From NCBI GenBank assembly GCA_016235045.1, contig JACRME010000016.1, forward strand, positions 1 to 64,000: a stretch of 64,000 bases of DNA, given 5' to 3'. Under the pieces are notes generated by a model. It saw nothing but the letters and a program-made list of their open reading frames with translations, did not search any database and was not told the origin of the DNA. Both the position numbers and the translations under genes were made by a program. Positions 25,124-33,981 of the stretch are shown here, in pieces. Position 1 is the stretch's first letter; the number at the start of each line of letters is the position of its first letter. Source of the stretch: Nitrosomonadales bacterium. Its GTDB lineage: Bacteria; Pseudomonadota; Gammaproteobacteria; Burkholderiales; Gallionellaceae.

Positions 25124-25576
25124 TCAAAGACGTTCGCGCCAGATGGCGATGGCCTGCGCGATACCTTCGATGATGGCTTGCGGGCGCGGCGGGCAGCCGG
25201 GGATATTCACGTCGACCGGGAGGTGCTGGTCGATGGGCGCATGCACCGCGTAACCGTCGCGGAAAATCCCGCCCGAGATCGGGCATACGCCCACGGCCAC
25301 CGTGACCTTGGGTTCCGGCACTTCGGCGTAGACGCGCATCACGGCGTCCTTGACGCGTGCAGTCAGCGGCCCGGTGATCAGCACGATATCGGCGTGGCGC
25401 GGGCTGCCGCAGTACTGGCAGCCGAGGCGCTCGACGTCGTAGCGCGGGATGAGCGCGGTGGTCGCGCATTCGACGTCGCAACCATTGCAGGAACCGGCGT
25501 TGATGCGATAGATCCAGGGCGAACGCGCGGCCATGTTGCGGGCCTGGTTGGAGAGCGTTTGAAGCAGAGTGGTCAT
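25124..25576 (-). CDS. Group 4 hydrogenase small subunit (NuoB/HycG-like)
   Basis: A 150-residue subunit holding the proximal 4Fe-4S cluster next to the NiFe site. Ligand cysteines are in SCNGCDVE, GVCPISGG and IPGCPPRP. The ATG at 25576 has GGGGAAA before it; an in-frame start seven codons upstream is possible. It lies between the NuoH-like and NuoI-like genes in the usual group 4 order. Confidence 0.92.
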   Translation of the reverse strand: MTTLLQTLSNQARNMAARSPWIYRINAGSCNGCDVECATTALIPRYDVERLGCQYCGSPRHADIVLITGPLTARVKDAVMRVYAEVPEPKVTVAVGVCPISGGIFRDGYAVHAPIDQHLPVDVNIPGCPPRPQAIIEGIAQAIAIWRERL

Positions 25577-25589
25577 GACATTTTCCCCG

Positions 25590-26546
25590 TTAGACAAGAG
25601 CTACAAAGGCAAGAGAAATCACAGACAGCGCCAGCGGCCACTTGAGGAAGAAGCGGAAGGCCTGGTCGATGCGCATGCGGCCGCAGGAGACGCGCACGAC
25701 GGTGACGCCGATCAGCATCAACAGCACCAGCTTGGCGATTTGCACCAGCAGACCAGCCGCGCCTTCGGGTGCAATCGGGTAGAACAGCGCCACGCCGAGT
25801 CCGAGAACCACCACCGCTTTCAGCGCCGACATGATCTTGAACAGCCCCAGCGCGGGACCCGAATACTCAAGCAGGGGGCCTTCCAGCACTTCCGTTTCCG
25901 CCTCGGGGATATCGAAGGGGACGATACCGAGGTTGGCGGGATAGAAAGCGAGGAAGGCAAGCAGTGCCGGCCACATGACCGGGTCAAACAGGAAGGCGCC
26001 GTGGCTTTGCTGGTAGGCGACGATGTCGGTCAGCGAAAAGCTGATCAAGCCACCCATGCCCATGCCGGTGCGCATTGCCACTGCCGCGACCACCAGTACC
26101 AGCGGCCCTTCGTAGGCCAGCATCATTGCCATTTCACGCGAAAAGCCAATTGCGCCGAAAGGCGAACCGGAAGCTGAGCCCGCGATCATCAGCACGATTG
26201 CCGGAACGGTGAGCAGATAGAGCAGCACCAGCAGATCGCCGAGCACCGGATCCGGCGTGTAGAAACCGGGGATGGGCACCAGCGCTGCGGCCAGCGCCAT
26301 CGATACGGCGCCGATCAGCGGTGCACCGAGGAACACGGGCTCGCAGGCGACGTCCGGCACCATGGTGCGCTTTCTGGCCAACTTGACCAGATCGTAAATA
26401 GGCTGCGCCAGGGGAGGTCCGACGCGCGCCTGGAGGCGAGCAGCCAGACGCCGGTCAAACCCTTTCAAGGTCAGACCGAGCGCCAGGGCAAACAAGCCGC
26501 CGGGGAAGAGCAGTGCAGCGAATGGTGTGTAAAGTGATTCAAGCAT
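25590..26546 (-). CDS. Hydrogenase membrane subunit NuoH/HycD-like
   Basis: A 318-residue membrane protein with about eight transmembrane segments. LQARVGPPLAQPIYDLVKL near 38-56 and PFDIPEAETEVLEGPLLEYSG (split by one loop) are the conserved NuoH/EchB motifs at the contact with the hydrophilic arm, including the acidic residues of the proton path. It anchors the catalytic module to the antiporter-like subunit encoded just upstream. Confidence 0.92.
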   Translation of the reverse strand: MLESLYTPFAALLFPGGLFALALGLTLKGFDRRLAARLQARVGPPLAQPIYDLVKLARKRTMVPDVACEPVFLGAPLIGAVSMALAAALVPIPGFYTPDPVLGDLLVLLYLLTVPAIVLMIAGSASGSPFGAIGFSREMAMMLAYEGPLVLVVAAVAMRTGMGMGGLISFSLTDIVAYQQSHGAFLFDPVMWPALLAFLAFYPANLGIVPFDIPEAETEVLEGPLLEYSGPALGLFKIMSALKAVVVLGLGVALFYPIAPEGAAGLLVQIAKLVLLMLIGVTVVRVSCGRMRIDQAFRFFLKWPLALSVISLAFVALV

Positions 26547-26558
26547 GTTGGTTCTCCC

Positions 26559-29500
26559 TTAGGCCGGCTTGATTGCAATAGGGGCAGCGTGAGCATGAGC
26601 TGCGGGCTCATCGTCATCGTCGCTGTAACCGGTATCGTGTTTTGCATGGAGCAGTTCGCGCATGGCGGCGTCCGGCGCTTCGAACAGGTTGGAGGCGCCA
26701 ACGTGAGCCATGGCCGGAGCGATATCGGCGACACCGCACAAGTGAATCGGCGAGCGCACCACCGGCTTGCCGGCGCGACCCAGACGCAGATAGAAGGTTG
26801 CGACACCGGCCAGCAGCAACAGCAACACCGAGAGCACGCCCGGATGCCAGCCGCCGGTACCCGGCAGCGGGCCGCTCCAGGTGGCGGCAATCGGCACCAT
26901 GCCGAGGCTTTGCTGGATGGTGGCGATCGGCACGAGCAGAAGTCCGGGCATCATGCCAACGGCGAAGCAAGCGGCAGTCAGGATGGCCATCGGCACCAGC
27001 ATGATCGCCGGTGCTTCCTGCGCGTGTTCGGCGGCGGCACCGGGCGAGCCCATGAAAGCCGCATGCGCAAACTTGAGTATTGCCGCCAATGTGAACAAGC
27101 TGGCAATCAGTGCGGAGACGCCGAGCAGGTAGTGGCCGGACTGGAAGGCGGCCTGGTAGATCAGCCATTTCGAACTGAAGCCGTTCAGCGGCGGCACACC
27201 GGCCAGGGACAGGCCCGCGAACAGGAAGATGCCGAAGGTGATGGGCATCTTGCGACCCAGTCCGCCTAGTTGATCCAGCGTGGTCGCATGGCTGACCACC
27301 ATGATGCAACCTGCACACAGGAACAGCAGATCCTTGAGCATCATGTGATTGACGAAGTGCATCAGTCCGCCCGCGACGCCGAGCGTGGTTCCGAGTGCCA
27401 GCGCCATGGTGACGTAGCCGAGCTGGCACACGGTGCTGTAGATCAGCAGGCGTTTGATGCCGGTCTGCAGCACGGCCATCGCGCCGGCGTAGAGCAGGGT
27501 GATGCCGCCGATGACTGCCACTGCATACATCAGCAGCGGCATGCCGGAAACAACGCCGAGGCGGTCGAACAATGCCGCACCGCCGAGTACCGCAAACAAT
27601 TTGAGAATACCGTAGGGACCGCTCTTCAGCAGCACGGCCGAGATGTAGCCGGAGACCGGCGTCGGTGCGGTGGCCGGGTGCATCTGGTAGTCGATGCGTA
27701 TCGGCAGCATCGCGGCTTTCATCAACATGCCGAGAACAACCATCACGAGCGATCCACCAAGCCAGGGCGCGGACATCAGCGGTGCGGCTTGGGCAATCGC
27801 GGCGAATTCGAAACTTCCGCTCGCCGTGCCGAGCATGGCGATGCCGAGGAACATGAAGCAGGCGCCGACGGTGTTGAACATGAAGTACTTGAGCGCTTCG
27901 CGGCGCGCGTCCGCAGTTTCTTCATGGGCCAAGGCAACATACAGCGCCCAACTGCTCATCAATTCCCAGAAGGCGAAGAAGTTGAAAAAGTCGTGACTGC
28001 CGGCCATGCCGATCAGTCCTGCCATCATCAGCGTGAAGGCAGCGTAGAAGCGCGGCTGGGCGTGACCATGTGCCATGTAGCCGGTGGCGTAGGCCATGTT
28101 CAAAGTACCGACACCGGCGACCAACAGCGCGAAGGCGAAGGACAGCGTGTCGTAGTGATCAGGCTGCGCCAGAATCGCGACGAACGCGGCCAGCGGTACG
28201 GCGATGGCGAGGCGGGCTGCGCCGGTTGCCGAGACTTTGCCCAGCAGCCAGACGGCGACTGCGCCGAGCGTGGCGATCACGGCCGCTGCAGGCCAGGCGA
28301 TGACCAGATCGGGCAACACGACCGCAGGCAAGTCGGCGCGGCTGGCCATCAGGTCGCCCACGGCACGCACTGCGTCAAGCTGGAAGCCCGGTGCTACGCC
28401 GCCGAAGATGATGGCGGCGGCGAGAACGCCCATGGCCGCGAGCATGGTGGACGGTGCTTCCTTGACGGGAGCTCCTTCATACGGCTGGAAGAACAGGACG
28501 CGGACGATGCGCAGGTAGTAGAAGGCGGCGACCACGCTGCCGACCAGGATCAGCGCGGCGACATCGACGCGGCCGGCCGCAGCGGCTGCGGTGATCATCA
28601 GGAATTTGCTGACGAAGCCGGAGAACGGCGGCAGACCCATGATCGCAATCGTGGCCAGCGCATAACAGCCTGCGGTGAACGGCATTACCTTGCCCAAGCC
28701 GGCCAGTTCCTTGATCTGGCGTTTGCCGCTTTGCAGGATGAAGGCACCGGCCGCGAAGAACAGCAGCGTCTTCATGACCGCGTGGTTGGTGACATGCAGC
28801 AGCGCGGCCGAGGTGGCGAGCGAAGTGCCCAGCCCGAGGATGGCGCCGATCTCGCCGATCTGCGCCAGCGTCGAGTAAGCCAGCATGCGCTTGATCTCGG
28901 TCTGCAACAGCGCCATCACTTCGCCGTAGACCAGCGTGGCGCAGCCCAGCACGAGCAGCAACAGGCCGAGATCGAATCCGGCACCGGCGAAGCGCGTGAG
29001 GGCGGTAGCGCCGAAGATCACGAACAAGACTTTGATGATGCCGAAGATACCGGCCTTGGTCAGGATGCCGGACAGCGGTGCGGAAATCGACGAAGGCGCT
29101 TCCGGGTGGGCGAGCGGCAACCACGAATGCAGGGGAACGAAACCGGCCTTGACGGCGAAGCCGATGAAGAAGCACAGAGCGGCGAGCATGCCGACCGTGG
29201 CATCCATCTGGCCGATCTGCGCCGCCACGGTGGCGAACTCGAAGGTGTGCATCTGCGCATGCACCAGCAGGATGCCGAAGTGCATGATGTAGGCGCCGGC
29301 GGCGCACATCAGGAAATAAATCATACCGGCCCGGAGCGCCTTGGGTGTCTGCTCATGCACTACCAGCAGGTAGGAGCTCCAGGTCATCAGTTCCCAGAAC
29401 ACGTAGAAGTTGCCGAACTCGTGCGCGGTGGTCAATCCGAGCATGGAGCCGGTCATCAGGAACACGAAGAAGTAATAGCGGTTGCTGTGCTCGGCATGTT

Positions 29501-30404
29501 GCATGTAGCTGTAGGAATACAGCACGACGAGGAAGGCGATGCCGGCGAAGAGCACGGCGAAGAGATGCGAGGCCGGATCAAGACCGGGTTGCAACACGGC
29601 CAGCACCAGTGTGGCAAAGGCCAGCAATACGGCCAGCGCATCGCGCACCAATTTCGTACTCAGGCCGATGGCATAGAGGATAAAGCCACCGACATAGGGC
29701 ACCAGTACCAGCATCGACCAGGGCGATTCGAATTGCGGCACCAGGGAGACATCGGGCACGCCAGCCAGCGCGGCGGCCTGATGCAACAGGGGCTCGGGCC
29801 AGATGCTCATGAATATCGTCAACGCGGTCAGCAGAACAATCGGAATAAACAAACGGGAAGGCGCTTCGTTCAGTTCGAGGGTCTTGTTCTCGGGCTCCAG
29901 ACAGACACGTTGAATGATGCGTATGTAATACACCGCGGCGATGATGCTTGCCAGCGTGCCGACGGCTGCCAGCAGCCAGTGGCCCTGTTCGATGGCGGCG
30001 TAGAGGATCAGGAACTTGCTGAACGATCCCTTGAACGGCGACAGACCCATCACCGAGAACATGCCGAAGCCGAACAGCGTGGCCACCACCGGCATGCGCT
30101 TGCCGCTGCCGGCGAGGTCGTCGAGCTTGCTTGAACCGGTGCGCCGGATCAGCCACCACGCAGTCAATATAACAAGGCCGCGCATCACGATCTGATAACC
30201 AAGGTGCATCATCGCACCGGTGTCGCCGGATGCGCCGCCGAGTCCCAGACCCATCAACACATACCCGACTTCCGCGATGGTGGAGACGACGATTAACCGG
30301 GGCAGGTTGCGTAACGAGAGTAAGGCGAAGATTTCGCCGAATAGCAGAATGATTGCGCCTAGCCATGCTGTCAGTGCGGGGTCAAAACCTGCGGATGCGA
30401 GCAT
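26559..30404 (-). CDS. Giant fused antiporter-like subunit of group 4 hydrogenase (2.5 modules)
   Basis: One uninterrupted 1281-residue membrane protein, two to three times the size of NuoL/M/N or HyfB/D/F. Residues 1-215 match only the C-terminal half of an NuoN/M-like antiporter (TIAEVGYVLMGLGL, GLSPFKGSFSKF). Residues about 230-690 form a full module with TM5 Glu338 (FWELM), Lys419 (FAVKAG) and Lys450. Residues about 695-1200 form a second full module with Glu814 (FWELM), Lys896 and Lys927. The tail (1210-1281) is hydrophilic with Asp- and His-rich stretches. GGAAC lies before the ATG, so the truncated first module is genuine. It should pump protons or sodium ions. No separate NuoK/HyfE-like gene is present. 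Confidence 0.9.
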   Translation of the reverse strand: MLASAGFDPALTAWLGAIILLFGEIFALLSLRNLPRLIVVSTIAEVGYVLMGLGLGGASGDTGAMMHLGYQIVMRGLVILTAWWLIRRTGSSKLDDLAGSGKRMPVVATLFGFGMFSVMGLSPFKGSFSKFLILYAAIEQGHWLLAAVGTLASIIAAVYYIRIIQRVCLEPENKTLELNEAPSRLFIPIVLLTALTIFMSIWPEPLLHQAAALAGVPDVSLVPQFESPWSMLVLVPYVGGFILYAIGLSTKLVRDALAVLLAFATLVLAVLQPGLDPASHLFAVLFAGIAFLVVLYSYSYMQHAEHSNRYYFFVFLMTGSMLGLTTAHEFGNFYVFWELMTWSSYLLVVHEQTPKALRAGMIYFLMCAAGAYIMHFGILLVHAQMHTFEFATVAAQIGQMDATVGMLAALCFFIGFAVKAGFVPLHSWLPLAHPEAPSSISAPLSGILTKAGIFGIIKVLFVIFGATALTRFAGAGFDLGLLLLVLGCATLVYGEVMALLQTEIKRMLAYSTLAQIGEIGAILGLGTSLATSAALLHVTNHAVMKTLLFFAAGAFILQSGKRQIKELAGLGKVMPFTAGCYALATIAIMGLPPFSGFVSKFLMITAAAAAGRVDVAALILVGSVVAAFYYLRIVRVLFFQPYEGAPVKEAPSTMLAAMGVLAAAIIFGGVAPGFQLDAVRAVGDLMASRADLPAVVLPDLVIAWPAAAVIATLGAVAVWLLGKVSATGAARLAIAVPLAAFVAILAQPDHYDTLSFAFALLVAGVGTLNMAYATGYMAHGHAQPRFYAAFTLMMAGLIGMAGSHDFFNFFAFWELMSSWALYVALAHEETADARREALKYFMFNTVGACFMFLGIAMLGTASGSFEFAAIAQAAPLMSAPWLGGSLVMVVLGMLMKAAMLPIRIDYQMHPATAPTPVSGYISAVLLKSGPYGILKLFAVLGGAALFDRLGVVSGMPLLMYAVAVIGGITLLYAGAMAVLQTGIKRLLIYSTVCQLGYVTMALALGTTLGVAGGLMHFVNHMMLKDLLFLCAGCIMVVSHATTLDQLGGLGRKMPITFGIFLFAGLSLAGVPPLNGFSSKWLIYQAAFQSGHYLLGVSALIASLFTLAAILKFAHAAFMGSPGAAAEHAQEAPAIMLVPMAILTAACFAVGMMPGLLLVPIATIQQSLGMVPIAATWSGPLPGTGGWHPGVLSVLLLLLAGVATFYLRLGRAGKPVVRSPIHLCGVADIAPAMAHVGASNLFEAPDAAMRELLHAKHDTGYSDDDDEPAAHAHAAPIAIKPA

Positions 30405-30856
30405 TATTGAGTTCCTTTTCTTTAGTTCAGATCACTTTCGCGATGCTGGATGACTCGTTTCATCGTGTTCATTTGGCTCACATGGCAGCGTCGAAGAAGA
30501 TGGTTGTTGTGCAAATCTGCGGTGATGAAATGCAGTTCAAGAATTACTGTGATTGCATTCAACTGCATTGAAATTCGATAAACAATAGCTGCGCGCCGGA
30601 TTCATTTGATTGTCACTTTTTGTTACAGAAGCTTGATTTCAGGTTTGGTTGTGTGTTGTTTCGAAAATCGCCGTGATAGCCTTTGTCTCACGGTACTTGC
30701 GCGTTGCTCCGGCTTTGTTGGCTTGGGGAATCTTCAGATGTGTGAATATACTTGTCGATTGCGAGCGCGTGAACTTGAGTAATTTTGTACGAGCGATATT
30801 GCATGCGAAATGTGCCGGTGAAGTTTTTGGAGTCGTGATGCAACGGAGAATGAGTC
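30405..30856. other. Divergent promoter region of hydrogenase and hypA
   Basis: This 452-base gap separates the hydrogenase operon (minus) from hypA (plus). It holds the TGTCAC-N5-GTTACA dyad and an inverted pair AATGCAGTT (30529-30537)/AACTGCATT (30561-30569), with a further GATTGCATT between them. I looked for a sigma-54 site (GG-N10-GC) on both strands and found no good match. Confidence 0.6.
30611..30627. promoter_or_regulatory. TGTCAC-N5-GTTACA dyad between hydrogenase and hypA
   Basis: On the minus strand it reads TGTAAC-AAAAA-GTGACA, the same twelve fixed bases and spacer length as the AOR-upstream dyad. It lies 207 bases before the hydrogenase start and 230 before hypA. A common regulator for AOR and hydrogenase is the simplest reading. 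Confidence 0.55.
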
Positions 30857-31222
30857 ATGCATGAAACGGCAATCGTCGGCGGCTTGATGCGCATCCTCGA
30901 ACAGAAGGCAGCGCGAAATGGCGTGGCACATATCAGCAGCGTGCTGCTCAAGGTGGGACGCCTGCGCGCAGTGGAGCCGCAGCAATTGAGTGCATGCTTC
31001 GAGATGTTCGCCGAGGGTACGGTCGCCGATGGTGCGGAGTTGGTCATCGACGTGATTGGAGTGAGGGGACGCTGCCGCGCATGCGCCACGGAGTTCGATG
31101 TGCCGCATTACCGTTTTGAATGTCCTGCCTGTGCCGGAAGTGACATAGAAGTCATCCAGGGGCAGGAGTTGTATATCGAGAGCTTCGAGGCATCCGCCGG
31201 AGCGGTGGTGCGCGATACATAA
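30857..31222 (+). CDS. hypA: Hydrogenase nickel incorporation protein HypA
   Basis: A 121-residue nickel metallochaperone for the NiFe site. It begins MHE, giving the His2 nickel ligand, and has the zinc site CRACATEF...CPACAGSD (two CxxC). It is transcribed divergently from the hydrogenase operon. hypC, hypD, hypE and hypF are not in the window. Confidence 0.93.
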   Translation: MHETAIVGGLMRILEQKAARNGVAHISSVLLKVGRLRAVEPQQLSACFEMFAEGTVADGAELVIDVIGVRGRCRACATEFDVPHYRFECPACAGSDIEVIQGQELYIESFEASAGAVVRDT

Positions 31223-31542
31223 GTGTAGGAGCGCAATTCATTGCGCGATTAATTACGAAGCTATCGCGCAATGAATTGCGCTCCTACATGAGGTACTACT
31301 GTGTCGTAGACACGGAGCAGCATTCCCTCCCCCTTGCAGGGGGAGGGCTAGGGTGGGGGTAGATACTGTGCCGTTCCAGAACTCTACCCTCATCCGTGCG
31401 TGTGTTGTTGGGGCGAATGCCCCGTACAACCGCGGCCTACCCCTTGCGGGTAACCTTCCCCCTGCAAGGGGAAGGGGCTGGGAGATTGTTTGTGACATAG
31501 TATTTATCACGCGGACGAATGGCCGCGAAAGGAGAAGCAACC
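31223..31542. repeat. Repeat-filled gap between hypA and hypB
   Basis: Two inverted-repeat systems occupy this 320-base gap. One pairs GTAGGAGCGCAATTCATTG... at 31224-31249 with its complement at 31263-31288. The other pairs a CCCTCCCCCTTGCAGGGGGA block at 31325-31359 with CTTCCCCCTGCAAGGGGAAG at 31455-31482. Both are dispersed intergenic repeat types. hypB has its own ribosome binding site after them. Confidence 0.75.
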
Positions 31543-32274
31543 ATGTGCGACAACTGCGGCTGCAATGTGACCGATGCCAACCGGCATCTGCTGGAAGGTG
31601 ATGGGCATCACACCATCGAAGTGCTGGAAAACCTGCTGCACGAAAACGATATTCAGGCCGAACACAATCGCGCCCATTTCGAGGATCACGGCGTCTTTGC
31701 CGTCAACATCATGTCGGGGCCCGGCAGCGGCAAGACCAGTTTGCTGGAAGCGACCATCCAGGCGCTGCCGCCGGGTTTGCGCATTGCCGTGATCGAGGGC
31801 GATCTGGAAACGGAGAACGATGCCGAGCGCATTCGCCGCCACGGCGTGCCCGCGATACAGATCACCACCGGCATGGCCTGTCACCTCGACGCGCACATGG
31901 TGCACGAGGCGCTGCATGAACTCGACCTGACCGGCATCGATATCCTGTTCATTGAGAACGTCGGCAATCTGGTGTGTCCGGCGAGTTTCGACATCGGCCA
32001 GCATCGCAATGTGCTGTTGCTGTCCGTCACCGAGGGCGACGACAAGCCGGCCAAGTATCCGATCATGTTCCGCGCCGGCGATCAGGTGCTGATTACCAAG
32101 ACCGATCTGCTGCCGTATATCGAGGAGTTCAGCACGGCCCGTGCCCGCGCTTCCATCCATGCAATTCGCGGCGATATGCCGATCATCGAATTGTCGTCCA
32201 AGAACGGCGACGGTATGTGGCAGTGGGTAGACTGGCTGGTCAAGTCCGTTGCAGACCAGAAGATCGCGGCCTGA
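31543..32274 (+). CDS. hypB: Hydrogenase nickel GTPase HypB
   Basis: A 243-residue GTPase that delivers nickel with HypA. The N-terminal CDNCGCN is the high-affinity metal motif, followed by the P-loop SGPGSGKTSLL near 66-76, ENVGNLVCPASFD and the guanine-specificity TKTD. AAGGAGAA precedes the ATG at 31543; the frame opens eight codons earlier without a better site. The HdrB-like gene begins five bases after its stop. Confidence 0.95.
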   Translation: MCDNCGCNVTDANRHLLEGDGHHTIEVLENLLHENDIQAEHNRAHFEDHGVFAVNIMSGPGSGKTSLLEATIQALPPGLRIAVIEGDLETENDAERIRRHGVPAIQITTGMACHLDAHMVHEALHELDLTGIDILFIENVGNLVCPASFDIGQHRNVLLLSVTEGDDKPAKYPIMFRAGDQVLITKTDLLPYIEEFSTARARASIHAIRGDMPIIELSSKNGDGMWQWVDWLVKSVADQKIAA

Positions 32275-32279
32275 CAGGT

Positions 32280-33779
32280 ATGAGCGACACGCCTATCCAC
32301 TCCAAAACAGCAAGCACGGTGCGCAGCGATGATGCAGAGATGCGTACGCGCAAGGTAATCAATCGCTGCAACGGTTGCGGCCACTGCCGGGAGTTGATGG
32401 TCGATACGTCGTGCCTGTTCATGCCGCAGTTGTATCGGCTCGTTGATCGCGAACAAGCGGGTGGGGCGCCGATTTCATCCGCCGAAATGAAGCAGTTGCT
32501 CGATCTGTGCAACACCTGCGGCATCTGTCCCTGCACGCCGGTGCATACCTGGATACGCGAAGCCAAGGATGCGTTTGTCGGGCGCGAAGGACTGCCGCCA
32601 GGTCTTCGCCTGATCGAAAATGTCCAGCTCATGGGCAGGTTGGGCGGCGCGTTGCCGCGACTGGCCAATCTCGCTCTTGGCAACGGCACTGTGGCGAAAG
32701 GATTGAAGCGTGTGATCGGCATTCATCCGGAACGCAAGTTGCCGCTCTTTCCGCAAGACAGCTTCACTGCCTGGGCCAAAGCGCGCGGACTCATGCACAT
32801 GCCGAAAACCGGCGGACGCAAAGTGGCGTACTTTGCCGGATGCACGGCACGCTATTATTTTCCCGAAGTGGCGAAGGCCACCGTGGAAGTGCTGCAACGC
32901 AACGGCGTGGCCGTCTATCTGCCGGAACAGAAATGCTGTGGCATGCCCACCATGCTGGAAGGCGACCGCGAATTCACTTTCGATCTCGCCCGTTTCAACG
33001 TGGCCGAACTCGCCCGTTGCGTCAGCGCAGGTTTCGACATCGTCTGCTCCTGCCCGACCTGCGGGTATCTCCTGAAATCGGTGTTGCGCGAGGGCGCTCA
33101 ATTTTCGGAGGAATATCGTGCATTGGTGCAACAGTTGGCGCATCAGGCAAAGGGTGATTTTGATCAAGTCAGCGCGCGTCTGGCGGCCGAAGACGCGGCC
33201 TTTACCGGGCGGGCGAACACTGCGTCGACGCATGGCAGGAATGCATCGATGCTCAGTCTCACGCAGTGGAAGATGTTTAGCGACCAGGGTTACTTTGCCG
33301 GGATCGGCGGCGCAAACCGGTTGCGCGTTGCCAACCATACCTACGATCTGGGCGAGTACTTGTGGGAGTTGCATGAGGCAGGGCAGTTGAAACTTGAATT
33401 GGGTGCAGTACCTGCGCAGGTGGCTTATTTTGCGCCTTGCCATCAGCGGCAGCAGGACATCGGTCAACCCTGGGTGAATCTGCTCGGCCTCGTGCCGGAG
33501 GCACAGACGGAAAGAATTGGCGATGCCTTCGATTGCTGCGGTCTGGGTGGCATCATGGGTTTCAAAAAAGATTTCCACGAAACATCGCTGACGATAGGAA
33601 CGCGGCTGACCGACAAGATCAAGGCTGCCGCTCCCGGGAGAGTGGCAACCGACTGCCTCAGTTGCCGGTTGCAGTTCCAGCAGATGCTGCCTTATGAAGT
33701 TTTCCACCCGGTCGAGATTCTGCGGGAAGCCTACCGGAATTTCCTGACAAAGACATCCGCCAATGTGAGCGAACGATAG
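32280..33779 (+). CDS. HdrB/GlpC-like iron-sulfur oxidoreductase
   Basis: A 499-residue soluble protein with two N-terminal cysteine clusters (CNGCGHCRELMVDTSC, CNTCGICPC) and two CCG domains (KCCGMPTMLEG with upstream GCTARYYF, and DCCGLGGIMGFKKDF with upstream CHQRQQD). This is the HdrD/GlpC layout, used for two-electron transfer from FeS carriers to a thiol or quinone-linked acceptor. It is co-transcribed with hypB five bases upstream. A link to hydrogenase or ferredoxin electrons is inferred from location. The second ferredoxin motif is shorter than usual (CNTCGICPCTP). Confidence 0.85.
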   Translation: MSDTPIHSKTASTVRSDDAEMRTRKVINRCNGCGHCRELMVDTSCLFMPQLYRLVDREQAGGAPISSAEMKQLLDLCNTCGICPCTPVHTWIREAKDAFVGREGLPPGLRLIENVQLMGRLGGALPRLANLALGNGTVAKGLKRVIGIHPERKLPLFPQDSFTAWAKARGLMHMPKTGGRKVAYFAGCTARYYFPEVAKATVEVLQRNGVAVYLPEQKCCGMPTMLEGDREFTFDLARFNVAELARCVSAGFDIVCSCPTCGYLLKSVLREGAQFSEEYRALVQQLAHQAKGDFDQVSARLAAEDAAFTGRANTASTHGRNASMLSLTQWKMFSDQGYFAGIGGANRLRVANHTYDLGEYLWELHEAGQLKLELGAVPAQVAYFAPCHQRQQDIGQPWVNLLGLVPEAQTERIGDAFDCCGLGGIMGFKKDFHETSLTIGTRLTDKIKAAAPGRVATDCLSCRLQFQQMLPYEVFHPVEILREAYRNFLTKTSANVSER

Positions 33780-33878
33780 TTCAACCTTTTGATGCTTAAT
33801 AACCAACCATCCAGCTCAAACGCTTTCCGGATTCTCGTTATTTTTCAAGGTCGCCTGGGTGGAAGGCTAGGCTAAGGT

Positions 33879-33924
33879 CTATATCTTTTGGCATATGTTC
33901 CCGCGGACACTTTATTGTTAGGCT
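33879..33924 (+). promoter_or_regulatory. Bipartite promoter-like motif, copy 1 (DUF805 gene)
   Basis: CTATATCTTTTGGCATAT is followed after exactly 18 bases by TTGTTAGGCT. It is the most degenerate copy in the second half. The DUF805 start codon lies 58 bases downstream. Confidence 0.6.
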
Positions 33925-33981
33925 CCGCCGCCATAAGAATTCAAAACCGCGTTACTGGCAGGTAAGGCGAAAGGGAATGAC

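Noticed and set aside
27270-30134. Open frame of more than 950 codons on the plus strand opposite the antiporter gene
   Set aside because: It is the exact antisense of the fused antiporter, with low-complexity His/Gln/Arg composition and no ribosome binding site or family motif. The GC-rich coding strand keeps the opposite frame open.
30405-30856. Sigma-54 promoter for the hydrogenase
   Set aside because: No GG-N10-GC pair with a TGGCAC-like context was found on either strand.
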